A stretch of DNA of 26,781 nucleotides from Anaerofilum sp. Its GTDB lineage: Bacteria > Bacillota > Clostridia > Oscillospirales > Ruminococcaceae. A program made the translations under genes and the position numbers. The notes below the pieces were generated by a model that searched no databases, was not told where the DNA came from, and saw nothing but the letters and a program-made list of their open reading frames with translations. Below are positions 1-7,839 of this stretch, in pieces. Numbering within the stretch: the stretch's first letter is position 1; every line of letters begins with the position of its first letter. Location: NCBI GenBank assembly GCA_020024115.1, contig JAHHUF010000015.1, forward strand, positions 1-26,781, in the 5' to 3' direction.

Positions 1-117
1 GATGTATTGGAGCATATTCCCGTTGCCGGAGAACACTTCTCATACAAAAATCTTCACATTACTGTACAAAAAGTTGAAGACCAACGCATTTTGAGTCTGA
101 TTGTAGAACGCGAATAA
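1..117 (+). CDS. CorC/HlyC-domain (hemolysin-family, CNNM-type) protein, C-terminal fragment
   Basis: An open frame enters from the left edge and ends at TAA 115-117, giving 38 residues. The pattern G-E-x-F-x-Y-x-N-L-x-I-x-V-x-x-V-x-x-x-R-I-x-x-L-x-V-E matches the closing beta strands of the CorC_HlyC transporter-associated domain, which sits at the C terminus of CNNM/hemolysin-family membrane proteins linked to Mg2+ or other cation transport. Only this tail is visible, so the membrane domain and CBS pair expected upstream are inferred. A strong terminator follows about 37 bases later, so this is the last gene of its transcript. The family call is moderately confident because so little of the protein is present. 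Confidence 0.6.
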   Translation, partial: DVLEHIPVAGEHFSYKNLHITVQKVEDQRILSLIVERE

Positions 118-153
118 CACAGTTCTGAAGCAGATTCTTTCTAATACAGCCTT

Positions 154-192
154 CCCCCTTATAATAAAATCATAAGGGGGGTTTTCTTTTTC
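154..192 (+). terminator. Intrinsic terminator of the hemolysin-family gene
   Basis: An 8-bp stem, CCCCCTTA (154-161) with TAAGGGGG (173-180), is followed by a T-rich run from 182 onward. It lies between the stop at 117 and the ireB promoter at 221, so it closes the upstream transcript. Confidence 0.85.
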
Positions 193-220
193 TTTGTCTG
201 TGTTTTTCTTTCATTTTCCC

Positions 221-249
221 TTGAATTTATGCTCAATTTCGTGTACAAT
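221..249 (+). promoter_or_regulatory. Sigma-A-type promoter of ireB
   Basis: The -35 box TTGAAT (221-226) and the -10 box TACAAT (244-249) are separated by exactly 17 bases, with T-rich DNA upstream. Transcription should begin near 256, about 36 bases before the ireB ATG. Confidence 0.75.
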
Positions 250-291
250 AAAAGCAGATGGTTTTATTATGAAAAAGGGAGGGGATTTCTT

Positions 292-540
292 ATGAGTGAA
301 AGAACAACTATTTTTTCCATTTATGATGATCGCGAAAAAGAGATTCGCCAGACTATGGCTGAAGTCTACGAAGCATTGAAAGAGAAGGGATATAACCCAA
401 TCAATCAAATCGTGGGCTACATCCTCTCTGAGGATCCAACCTATATCACTACTTACCAAAATGCTCGAACAAAAATCCGAAAATTGGATCGTGATGACCT
501 TTTGCAATCGTTGGTAAAGAGTTATCTTAACCAAAAATAA
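292..540 (+). CDS. ireB: IreB family regulatory phosphoprotein (UPF0297)
   Basis: This 82-residue protein carries the family core GYNPINQIVGYILSEDP and a basic helix (NARTKIRKLDRDD). In Enterococcus, IreB is a small cytoplasmic regulator phosphorylated on N-terminal threonines by the PASTA kinase IreK, and it affects cell-wall stress and cephalosporin resistance. Here Thr5 and Thr6 occupy the equivalent N-terminal region; phosphorylation of them is inference. An in-frame start exists at 229, but the ATG at 292 is chosen because AGGGAGGGG lies just upstream and the protein then has the usual family length. The gene has its own promoter at 221-249 and terminator at 547-572, so it is probably monocistronic. 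In many Firmicutes it neighbours ruvX and alaS; neither is here. Confidence 0.9.
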   Translation: MSERTTIFSIYDDREKEIRQTMAEVYEALKEKGYNPINQIVGYILSEDPTYITTYQNARTKIRKLDRDDLLQSLVKSYLNQK

Positions 541-546
541 TAGCGG

Positions 547-572
547 AAAGGCGGCCGCAAGCCGCCTTTTTT
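547..572 (+). terminator. Intrinsic terminator after ireB
   Basis: GGCGGC (550-555) pairs with GCCGCC (561-566) around a CGCAA loop, flanked by AAA/TTT and followed by a T6 run ending at 572. It starts seven bases after the ireB stop. Confidence 0.88.
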
Positions 573-617
573 GTTACCGCATTTTGGGAATCAGAATTTT
601 TAAGGAGGATTTGATTT

Positions 618-917
618 ATGTCTTTTACACCTAAACTCACCTACAAAAACCGCCCACTTGTTCGGTGCGGAAATGAAGTATATTATGGTTCTATGACAGA
701 GCCGTTTGTAGTTTTTATTCAAATTGTTACAACCAAACAAGAAGGCAGCACCGAAATTGCTGACAAGGTGCAGGTGATGCTCCTTTCAACCGACACATCG
801 AAGCCCTTGCCTGAGCGTGTTGAAAAAACCGGCTCTCGCCATGGTCTGTATAGTGCATTGGATATTGGCAGCATTTGGCTGGAGCGTGCATTGACCAAAT
901 CCAAACCTCAGAAATAA
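618..917 (+). CDS. Conserved-looking hypothetical protein, 99 aa
   Basis: The function is not recognised. A strong ribosome site TAAGGAGGA (601-609) sits about 8 bases before the ATG, and a strong terminator follows, so the gene is very likely real. The product has no signal peptide and no membrane segment. It has a single cysteine (Cys17) and alternating hydrophobic residues (residues 29-37 and 51-57) that suggest a small beta-rich, soluble fold. The C terminus is basic. No promoter is obvious between the ireB terminator and this gene, so expression may depend on read-through or a weak promoter. It lies tail-to-tail with the ClpC-like gene. Confidence 0.75.
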   Translation: MSFTPKLTYKNRPLVRCGNEVYYGSMTEPFVVFIQIVTTKQEGSTEIADKVQVMLLSTDTSKPLPERVEKTGSRHGLYSALDIGSIWLERALTKSKPQK

Positions 918-930
918 AAATATTTCATAC

Positions 931-962
931 AAAAAACGGACAGTTTACACTGTCCGTTTTTT
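931..962. terminator. Bidirectional intrinsic terminator
   Basis: A perfect 14-bp inverted repeat, AAAAAACGGACAGT (931-944) with ACTGTCCGTTTTTT (949-962), encloses the loop TTAC. Because each arm ends in six A or T, it works in both directions: for the 99-aa gene on + and for the ClpC-like gene on -, whose stop codon is at 964-966. Confidence 0.92.
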
Positions 963-963
963 A

Positions 964-3276
964 TTATAATCCGTAAATTACAATTTTCCCATCTTTTACA
1001 TCCACGGTAATTTCCGCAGGCAAAACATCTTCTGCTGCACGCTCTGCCATTGGGTCTTCCACTTCTGTCCGCACTGCTTTACGCAACTGTCTTGCACCAT
1101 ACTTTGCACCTTCTGCTTTTTCTGCCAACAGCTTCAAAGCATCCGGTGTCCAACTCAACTTCACTTCCCGCTCCATCAATGCAGTTTTGTATTCTTCCAA
1201 AATCAAACCTGCAATCTGTGCCAAACTTTCATCATTCAATGGCTCAAAGACAACCACTTCATCTACACGGCCCAAAAACTCAGGGCGTAAAAAGTCGCTT
1301 AACGCCTTCATAACCTTATTTTTGCTCATGTCTGCAACTGTTTTGCCAAAGCCTGTTTCATTGCTGTGGTCGCTGCTGCCTGCATTGCTGGTCATGCAAA
1401 GAATTGTATTGGTAAAATCTACACTGCGACCCTGTGCATCCGTGATTTTGCCTTCATCCAAAATCTGAAGCAAAATATTCATCACATCAGGGTGTGCTTT
1501 TTCGATTTCATCAAACAAAACCACAGAATATGGGCGACGGCGTACCTTTTCGGTTAGCTGACCTGCCTCCTCATATCCAACATATCCCGGAGGAGAACCA
1601 ACCAAACGGCTGACTGTGTGTTTCTCCATAAATTCACTCATATCAAAACGAATCAATGGGTCTACACTATCAAACAAAGCAGCTGCCAGCTGCTTTACAA
1701 GCTCGGTTTTGCCCACACCGGTGGGGCCAACAAAGATAAAGCTGGCAGGCTTTCTTCTGCCAGAAAGTGCTGCACGGCTGCGGCGCACTGCACGCACAAC
1801 CTGTGTTATTGCTTCGTCCTGCCCGATTACATGGTCTTTGAGTTTTTGCTCCAAGCCTGACAAGCGAGCAGAATCACTCTGCTGAATTTTCACTGCCGGA
1901 ACACCTGTCCACAGCTCAATCACTTTTGCCACATCTTCAGGCTGCACAGTTGCTTTTTCTGCTTTCTCTTGCAATTCAGGCAGTTGGTTTTCTACTTGAA
2001 GCAGTTCCGCTTTGATGGTTGCCAATTTTTCATAATCAGGCTCTTTTCCGTCTTCGGTTTGCTCCAACTCATCCCGTTGCTGCTCCAGATGTGTCTTTTT
2101 CTTTTCCATTTCCAGCCATTGAGTGATTTCAGGGTGACGCAATGCACAGCAAGCACAAGCCTCATCCAACAAATCAATTGCCTTATCCGGCAGAAAACGG
2201 TCTGTAATATAGCGTTCACTCAGGCGAACACTCATTGCAGCGATACTGTCAGAAACATGCACATGATGATACTGCTCATAATAATTTTTGATTCCCTGCA
2301 CCAAATTGATGGCATCGCTCAAAGACGGCTCCTCTACCTTAACAGGCTGGAAACGACGCTCCAGAGCTTTGTCTTTTTCAATAAACTTGCGATACTCACC
2401 AAAGGTAGTTGCACCAACCACCTGAATTTCTCCACGAGAGAGCGCAGGTTTCAGGATATTGGCAGCATTCATAGCACCATCTGAATCGCCTGCACCTGTG
2501 ATAGAGTGAACTTCATCAATAAACAGAATGATATTTCCATCTGCTTTTACTTCACTAATCAGCCCTTTTACACGGCTTTCAAACTGGCCACGGAACTGGG
2601 TTCCTGCAACCAAACTGGTCAAATCCAGCAGCCAAATTTCTTTATCCTGCAAGCCAGCCGGTACTTGTTTTTCCACAATGCGCTGTGCAATTCCTTCTGC
2701 AATTGCAGTTTTACCAACACCTGCTTCACCAATCAAACAAGGATTGTTCTTTTGACGGCGGGACAAAATTTGGATGGTGCGTGCGATTTCCCTGTCACGA
2801 CCAATGATTTTATCCAGCTTGCCGTCCTTTGCTTTTTGGGTCAAATTTTCACAGTAGCCATCCAGAAACTTGCGTTTTTTGCGTTTTCCGCCACCTGCAT
2901 TGTCTTTGGATTTTTCCTCTTTGTCTTCGCTTTTTGCACCAAAACCAAAGGGAAACACCGGAGAGCCGCCCGGCACAAAGTCCTCGCCATCTTCTTGTGA
3001 AAAGCTAAGGCCATCATCGCTGGACATACCGCTCATCATTTGCATCATGCTGGACATATCTCCATTTTCCATTTCTTTCATGAATTCGTTCATGCTGTCT
3101 TCCATTCTGTCCATATCATCAGGAGAAACATTGAATCGATTCATCAAATCCTCAACTGGTTTAATCTTCATTTCTCTTGCACAGCGAAGGCAATATCCTT
3201 CACTTTTGGATTCTCCGCCTTCCAGCTTTTGCACAAACACAACCGCTGGACGCTTGTTACACCGTACACAAAGCAT
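964..3276 (-). CDS. ClpC-like AAA+ unfoldase with an N-terminal zinc finger
   Basis: This 770-residue protein has two AAA+ modules. NBD1 has Walker A GEAGVGKT (183-190) and Walker B LFIDE (251-255). A short middle coiled coil spans about 384-445. NBD2 has Walker A GPTGVGKT (517-524), Walker B VVLFDE (585-590) and SPPGYVG (561-567). A ClpP-docking-type loop, TGFGK at 641-645, lies where ClpC has its VGF tripeptide, so the partner is probably ClpP. The usual double Clp_N domain is absent. In its place are C3-x2-C6 and C29-x2-C32, a McsA/UvrB-like zinc knuckle, followed by a methionine-rich acidic linker. Related short-N-domain Clp ATPases occur in Clostridia, so this is probably a native variant and not a broken ClpC. 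AAAGGAGC precedes the ATG. No clear promoter or CtsR box was found in the 78 bases upstream, so it may be co-transcribed with cvpA. Confidence 0.88.
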   Translation of the reverse strand: MLCVRCNKRPAVVFVQKLEGGESKSEGYCLRCAREMKIKPVEDLMNRFNVSPDDMDRMEDSMNEFMKEMENGDMSSMMQMMSGMSSDDGLSFSQEDGEDFVPGGSPVFPFGFGAKSEDKEEKSKDNAGGGKRKKRKFLDGYCENLTQKAKDGKLDKIIGRDREIARTIQILSRRQKNNPCLIGEAGVGKTAIAEGIAQRIVEKQVPAGLQDKEIWLLDLTSLVAGTQFRGQFESRVKGLISEVKADGNIILFIDEVHSITGAGDSDGAMNAANILKPALSRGEIQVVGATTFGEYRKFIEKDKALERRFQPVKVEEPSLSDAINLVQGIKNYYEQYHHVHVSDSIAAMSVRLSERYITDRFLPDKAIDLLDEACACCALRHPEITQWLEMEKKKTHLEQQRDELEQTEDGKEPDYEKLATIKAELLQVENQLPELQEKAEKATVQPEDVAKVIELWTGVPAVKIQQSDSARLSGLEQKLKDHVIGQDEAITQVVRAVRRSRAALSGRRKPASFIFVGPTGVGKTELVKQLAAALFDSVDPLIRFDMSEFMEKHTVSRLVGSPPGYVGYEEAGQLTEKVRRRPYSVVLFDEIEKAHPDVMNILLQILDEGKITDAQGRSVDFTNTILCMTSNAGSSDHSNETGFGKTVADMSKNKVMKALSDFLRPEFLGRVDEVVVFEPLNDESLAQIAGLILEEYKTALMEREVKLSWTPDALKLLAEKAEGAKYGARQLRKAVRTEVEDPMAERAAEDVLPAEITVDVKDGKIVIYGL

Positions 3277-3354
3277 CTTTTTGCTCCTTTCAACATTTTT
3301 TATTTATAAAGTGACATTTTCGCAAGTCATTGAAATGATGCGATTTTGTCGGAG

Positions 3355-4035
3355 TTAGATAAAGGGATTATAGGGGGCAAAAACTCGATAGAACCAGCTT
3401 TTTACCAAAACAGCTTCATTCCAATATGGATTTTTTCCGCCAAGAATAATAACGGCTGCCCATGCTGCACACAGCAAAATCACCACATTGATAACACCTG
3501 CACCCAATCCTGTGACAAAGCCCAGCAATTTATTCATTGAGCCTAAAATAGGTACATGGTTCAGTGTTGTCAAAACTGCTGCCAGCAAGCTGACCACCAA
3601 ACGGCATAGGGCAAATGTGATGAAAAACACAACCACAGAAATAATCGGAACCAACAGTGGTGCAATAATTGTTTCAACCACCGTCAAAGCTGCATTTGGT
3701 GCAGAAGTATCCATTAGACCAGATGCTGCCTGAAAAATATTTTGTTTAAGGCTGTCAGGCAGAAAACCTGCAAAGCGTTCGACCAACATTTCCAAATTGA
3801 GGTCGCCTTGATTTTCAATCAGCAATCTTGTTTTGTCCACCAAACCATTTTTAAAAAAGTTTTCAAAAACAGCAGGAGAAATGCGAGAAGATGCAAACCA
3901 TGCAACAAACAAACTGAGCAAATTGCCCACCAAATGCACAATACCTGCAACAAAACCTTTGCGTGCATAATGCAATGCTGTGCCCACTAATACAATCACT
4001 AGAAATACATCAATAAAACTAATCAAAGCATTCAT
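3355..4035 (-). CDS. cvpA: CvpA family membrane protein
   Basis: A 226-residue membrane protein with hydrophobic segments near 5-22, 28-48, 122-155 and 172-198. The stretch LNHVPILGSMNKLLGFVTG (158-176) matches the conserved CvpA core around the last helices, and KGFVAGI near residue 26 matches the R/K-G-F-x-x-G motif after helix 1. CvpA proteins were first linked to colicin V production and are now associated with envelope homeostasis; the molecular role is not settled. The gene is the last of the ruv-ecf-truA operon, 25 bases after the DUF5711 gene, which suggests the two membrane proteins act together. Confidence 0.85.
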   Translation of the reverse strand: MNALISFIDVFLVIVLVGTALHYARKGFVAGIVHLVGNLLSLFVAWFASSRISPAVFENFFKNGLVDKTRLLIENQGDLNLEMLVERFAGFLPDSLKQNIFQAASGLMDTSAPNAALTVVETIIAPLLVPIISVVVFFITFALCRLVVSLLAAVLTTLNHVPILGSMNKLLGFVTGLGAGVINVVILLCAAWAAVIILGGKNPYWNEAVLVKSWFYRVFAPYNPFI

Positions 4036-4060
4036 GTTTTATTCTCCAATTCTCTAAATT

Positions 4061-5293
4061 TTATTCACTTTCATTGGCAGCGTTTGTTGTTTTGTTTTGC
4101 TTTTCTGTTTCTTTTGGTGGTAAAATAAGCCGCAGCAAATCAACCTGACTTCCATACAACACCATTTTATTTTGTGCATTCACAACTCCATAAGGTTCAT
4201 GCTCAAATACCTGTGTGCCCAAATTTTCACCTTTGGAGGAAATCCCTTGGATGCTATTTTCTGTTATCACATAAACTGCATCGGTATCTGCGATGACTTT
4301 ATCTGCTTTGGCAATATTTTGCTGAACATTTACCTCCAGCTTTTGGTTCAATATCAACAACTCGCCATCTTTAAACAGCAATGCGATGGTTTTGTCTTTC
4401 ACATCTGCTGTTTTCAGACTTTTGCCAATATAAGAATATCTTGCTTTTTCGTTTCCTTTTTCGTCAAACACAGCACAAAACTGGTCTGTAATCACCAACA
4501 ATGTGTCTGCTGTCAGCCATTGCATACGGTATCCTTTTGTGTTTTGCAATTGAATCAAAGACAAAGGCTTTTGTTTGGTAGTATCCAAAATTTGGATATT
4601 CATTCCCACAACTCCGCCCGATGGTGCCAAACACCCCACTGCAATCCGCTTTGGATTGCTGGAAAAACTCATCAAATAAGGAGTTCCTTCTTTTTCAGTG
4701 GCATACCAATGAAAAACTTCTGAAAATGTGCGGTCATATACAACCAATTCCCCTTTATATCGTGCTGAACGAGTGAGCACTCCAACAGAATTATCTTTGC
4801 CTATTTCTGCGGTTAAAATAGGCTGTTCAAAGTTTTTTGTATAGAGTGTTCGGCTGCGGTTTTCAATTTGAAGCTGACTTCCTGTGCGAGAATACAAACA
4901 AAAGCGTGTATCTCCCACCGAAATAGAAGGGCGTGCAAATCCATGAGAAATTCTTCGCAGCTGATTGCCATGGTCGGAATAAACTGCCAAATCCGTCTCC
5001 CCCAGCACCACAAACCCACCTGTCAAAGGCTGAGAATCCAGCACGGTTGCCATATTGGTTTTTGCAGGCCATCCTGTTCCCGGTTTCATTGCAATGGCTA
5101 TGGTATCAATGGCATCTCCCAAAACCGCAATAGAAGTTCCATATAATCCTGTAATGTAAAAGAGTACCGCTGCCAAAACTACTGTAACGAAAATTCCCAA
5201 ATTAAGTTTTCGTTTTCTTTTTCGTTCCCGCAAATATTCCAACCGAACCAATCGTTTGGAGGAATCCGACTTGGAAGATTTTTGTTTTGCCAT
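4061..5293 (-). CDS. DUF5711-type membrane-anchored beta-propeller-like protein
   Basis: This 410-residue protein begins with a highly basic cytoplasmic stretch (residues 13-29, many Lys/Arg) followed by one membrane helix (about 32-52). The rest is a large external region of repeating short beta-strand units of the kind seen in WD40-like propellers, ending in a charged Asn/Lys/Glu tail. The architecture fits DUF5711, whose function is unknown and which I recall beside cvpA in Clostridia. A TTG at 5294-5296 could extend the frame by one codon, but the ATG at 5291-5293 is better placed after GAGGAGGGAG and overlaps the truA stop (TGATG), implying translational coupling. Confidence 0.72.
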   Translation of the reverse strand: MAKQKSSKSDSSKRLVRLEYLRERKRKRKLNLGIFVTVVLAAVLFYITGLYGTSIAVLGDAIDTIAIAMKPGTGWPAKTNMATVLDSQPLTGGFVVLGETDLAVYSDHGNQLRRISHGFARPSISVGDTRFCLYSRTGSQLQIENRSRTLYTKNFEQPILTAEIGKDNSVGVLTRSARYKGELVVYDRTFSEVFHWYATEKEGTPYLMSFSSNPKRIAVGCLAPSGGVVGMNIQILDTTKQKPLSLIQLQNTKGYRMQWLTADTLLVITDQFCAVFDEKGNEKARYSYIGKSLKTADVKDKTIALLFKDGELLILNQKLEVNVQQNIAKADKVIADTDAVYVITENSIQGISSKGENLGTQVFEHEPYGVVNAQNKMVLYGSQVDLLRLILPPKETEKQNKTTNAANESE

Positions 5294-6054
5294 CAATCTC
5301 CCTCCTCTTGGATATTATAACACACCTTACTCAAAAACAAACCCTGTGCAGGGAGTGTAATGCCTGCATCTTGCCGATTTCCACTGGCAAGAGCTTTTGT
5401 AATTTGTTCCGGCTGCATTTTTCCATATCCAATTTCCACCAAAGTGCCACACATAATGCGTACCATATTATATAAATATCCATCTGCCTGTACAGTACAA
5501 CAAACCACTTCTCCTTCTCGTTTAACGGAAAAGCAATAAATTGTTCGTACAGTATCTACAATACTGCTGCCTGCGCTCATAAATGCCGAAAAATTATGTT
5601 TCCCCACCAAAAGCTGGGCGGCTTGGTTCATTTTTTCAGCATCTAAGGGCTGTGTACACCGCCAATAGTATTGTTTGTCAAAAGGGCTGTCTATGCCACT
5701 GTTGCGAATTCGATAGACATATTCTTTGCTGTGGGCAGAATATCTTGCATGAAACTCCTCCGGCACCTGCTTTGCCTCGAGAACACGAATATCCTGCGGC
5801 AAAAAACGATTCAATGCCAGTGGCAGCTTTTGGGCAGGAATCGAAGTTTCTGCATGAAAGTTCAATTCAAATGCCAACGCATGCACCCCTGCATCTGTTC
5901 GACTGCATCCTTTTACATCATAACGCACACCAAACAGTTGTTCAAGTGCATTTTGAAAGGTTTCGCAAACAGTGTTTGCATTTTTTTGTACCTGAAAGCC
6001 GTGATATGCTGTTCCATCAAATGCAAGAGTTATTAAAAAATTCATTTTGTTCAT
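5293..6054 (-). CDS. truA: tRNA pseudouridine(38-40) synthase TruA
   Basis: TruA isomerises uridine to pseudouridine at positions 38-40 of the tRNA anticodon arm in the cytoplasm. The 253-residue protein has the family length. It shows the opening FDGTAYHGFQ (12-21), the catalytic motif CSRTDAGVHAL with Asp54, and the C-terminal YLYNMVRIMCGTLVEIG block near 193-209. A second in-frame ATG three codons later is possible (MNFLITL). The gene lies 37 bases after ecfT and its stop overlaps the next gene. The ecfA1-ecfA2-ecfT-truA order is widespread in Firmicutes. Confidence 0.95.
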   Translation of the reverse strand: MNKMNFLITLAFDGTAYHGFQVQKNANTVCETFQNALEQLFGVRYDVKGCSRTDAGVHALAFELNFHAETSIPAQKLPLALNRFLPQDIRVLEAKQVPEEFHARYSAHSKEYVYRIRNSGIDSPFDKQYYWRCTQPLDAEKMNQAAQLLVGKHNFSAFMSAGSSIVDTVRTIYCFSVKREGEVVCCTVQADGYLYNMVRIMCGTLVEIGYGKMQPEQITKALASGNRQDAGITLPAQGLFLSKVCYNIQEEGD

Positions 6055-6091
6055 TCCTTATCCTGATTGAATACACAGCAAAATAGCTGCC

Positions 6092-6907
6092 TCACAAACT
6101 TTGAAAAGCAAAATTCGTTAACCAAATTGCCGCAAAAGCTGCAACACAAACAACAAAGCAAATCCAGTCTTTGCTTGTTAAACGCAGCTGTTTGAGGCGG
6201 GTTCTTCCCTCTCCCCCACGGTAGCATCGACATTCCATCGCCATTGCCAGCTCATCTGCACGGCGAAAAGCCGAAACAAACAACGGAATCAAAATCGGCA
6301 CCATTGCCTTCATCCTTTGCTGCAAAGTTCCAGAATCCAGTTGTGCACCTCTTGCTTTTTGGGCATTCATGATTTTGTCGGTTTCTTCAATCAGTGTGGG
6401 AATAAACCGCAGTGCGATGGTCATCACCATTGCCAGTTCATGCACTGAACAATGCAGCTTTGCAAGAGGCGACAGCAACCGTTCAATGGCATCTGTCAAA
6501 GAAATGGGGCTTGTGGTATAGGTCAGCAAACTAGTGCCTGCAATGAGCAGTACAATTCTTGCACCCATCAAAATTGCATATCGGATACCCTCAGAATAAA
6601 TTTTGATAAACCCAAATTCCACCAATGGCTGTGACTGCCCTGTTACAAAAAACAGGTTCAGCACCACTGTAAATACAATGATTGGAAAAATTGGTTTGAG
6701 ACTTTTTCCAATCAATTTCAGTGGAATGTTTGAGCTGCGATACAAAATCACCAACAGCAAGCCCGAAAGCAGCAAGCCGGCGGGATTTGCTGCCAAAAAC
6801 AGCAAAACAATGTATCCGATTGTCAAAATAATTTTCATTCTTGGGTCAAGACGATGTACCAAAGAATTGCCGGGAAAGTGCTGTCCGATGGTAATATCAC
6901 GAATCAT
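6092..6907 (-). CDS. ecfT: ECF transporter transmembrane (T) component EcfT
   Basis: This 271-residue protein is the scaffold of energy-coupling factor vitamin/metal transporters, linking the two ATPases to a substrate-binding S component. It has several hydrophobic segments (about 25-57, 72-90, 110-130, 160-172 and 247-268). Both coupling-helix signatures are visible: KARG (184-187) and the second basic motif around ECRCYRG (225-231). The ATG overlaps the ecfA2 stop by four bases (ATGA), so the two are translationally coupled. No S-component gene is present in the window, so the substrate cannot be assigned. Confidence 0.93.
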   Translation of the reverse strand: MIRDITIGQHFPGNSLVHRLDPRMKIILTIGYIVLLFLAANPAGLLLSGLLLVILYRSSNIPLKLIGKSLKPIFPIIVFTVVLNLFFVTGQSQPLVEFGFIKIYSEGIRYAILMGARIVLLIAGTSLLTYTTSPISLTDAIERLLSPLAKLHCSVHELAMVMTIALRFIPTLIEETDKIMNAQKARGAQLDSGTLQQRMKAMVPILIPLFVSAFRRADELAMAMECRCYRGGEGRTRLKQLRLTSKDWICFVVCVAAFAAIWLTNFAFQSL

Positions 6908-7776
6908 ACAATTTCCCCCTTTTTCTCTGCCTGATGCGCCAAAATGGTTTTGACTGCATAAGGGATGGTATAGACATTTGCCGGAACATTGATTCCCATT
7001 TCTCGCAGTTTCAAGAAAATTTTCGTCACCTGCGGCACACTCAGCCCCATCTGCAACAGTTCTTCGGCACGAGCAAACACTTTTTCGGTGGTGTCATACA
7101 TTTTAATTTTGCTTTGGTTCATCACAATGACTTTATCTGCATATTTTGCAATATCTTCCATTGAATGACTCACTAAAACCACTGTTGTGCCTGTTTCTTT
7201 GTGATAGGCTTTGATTTGTGACAAAATATTGTCCCGACCTTCGGGGTCAAGCCCTGCAGCCGGTTCATCCAAAACCAGCACACGGGGACGCATTGCGATA
7301 ACACCCGCAATTGCGACACGCCTCTTTTGTCCGCCAGATAAATCAAAAGGGCTTTTTTTCAGCATTTCAGCGTCAATTTCGCACAGCTCTGCTGCCTGTT
7401 TGACACGCTCTCGAATTTCCTGTTCACTCAGACCCATATTGATAGGACCATATGCAATATCCTTTTCGACGGTTTCTTCAAAAAGCTGATACTCCGGATA
7501 CTGAAACACCAACCCTACCAAAAACCGAAATTTACGGATTTGCTTGGGGTCTGCCCACATATCTTGCCCATCAATATACAATTTGCCAGATGTAGGCTTT
7601 AAAATACCATTAAAATGATTGATAAGGGTGGATTTTCCACTTCCTGTTGAGCCAATCAAGCCAACAAAATCCCCTTCTTCAATCTCAAAACTTAAATCAT
7701 CAATTGCTGTTGAAGCATCGGGCATCCCTTGCCCATAAATTTGCGTGAGATGCTCCGCCCGAATGATAGCCCCCAT
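6904..7776 (-). CDS. ecfA2: ECF transporter ATPase EcfA2
   Basis: A 290-residue ABC ATPase that powers ECF vitamin/metal uptake as a heterodimer with EcfA1. It has Walker A GSTGSGKS (42-49), the Q-loop FQYPEYQLF (Gln92), the signature LSGGQ (146-150) and Walker B VLVLDE (166-171), then a C-terminal extension typical of EcfA. The frame is open upstream to 7839, but the ATG at 7776 is preferred: AAGGAAGGAG lies just upstream and MGAIIRAEHL is a normal EcfA2 start. That leaves a 63-base gap after ecfA1. Confidence 0.93.
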   Translation of the reverse strand: MGAIIRAEHLTQIYGQGMPDASTAIDDLSFEIEEGDFVGLIGSTGSGKSTLINHFNGILKPTSGKLYIDGQDMWADPKQIRKFRFLVGLVFQYPEYQLFEETVEKDIAYGPINMGLSEQEIRERVKQAAELCEIDAEMLKKSPFDLSGGQKRRVAIAGVIAMRPRVLVLDEPAAGLDPEGRDNILSQIKAYHKETGTTVVLVSHSMEDIAKYADKVIVMNQSKIKMYDTTEKVFARAEELLQMGLSVPQVTKIFLKLREMGINVPANVYTIPYAVKTILAHQAEKKGEIV

Positions 7777-7839
7777 ATCCTTTTCTCCTTCCTTTGTGTC
7801 GCACGCTGCCAAATGCAGCTGCACGCACCATTCTGCCAA

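Noticed and set aside
1969..3358. Several 160-170 codon open frames on the + strand
   Set aside because: All lie opposite the ClpC-like gene and overlap each other; none has a ribosome site or recognisable fold.
7777..7839. Longer EcfA2 N terminus starting at 7839
   Set aside because: The extension reads through the gap after ecfA1 and includes the ribosome site of the ATG at 7776.
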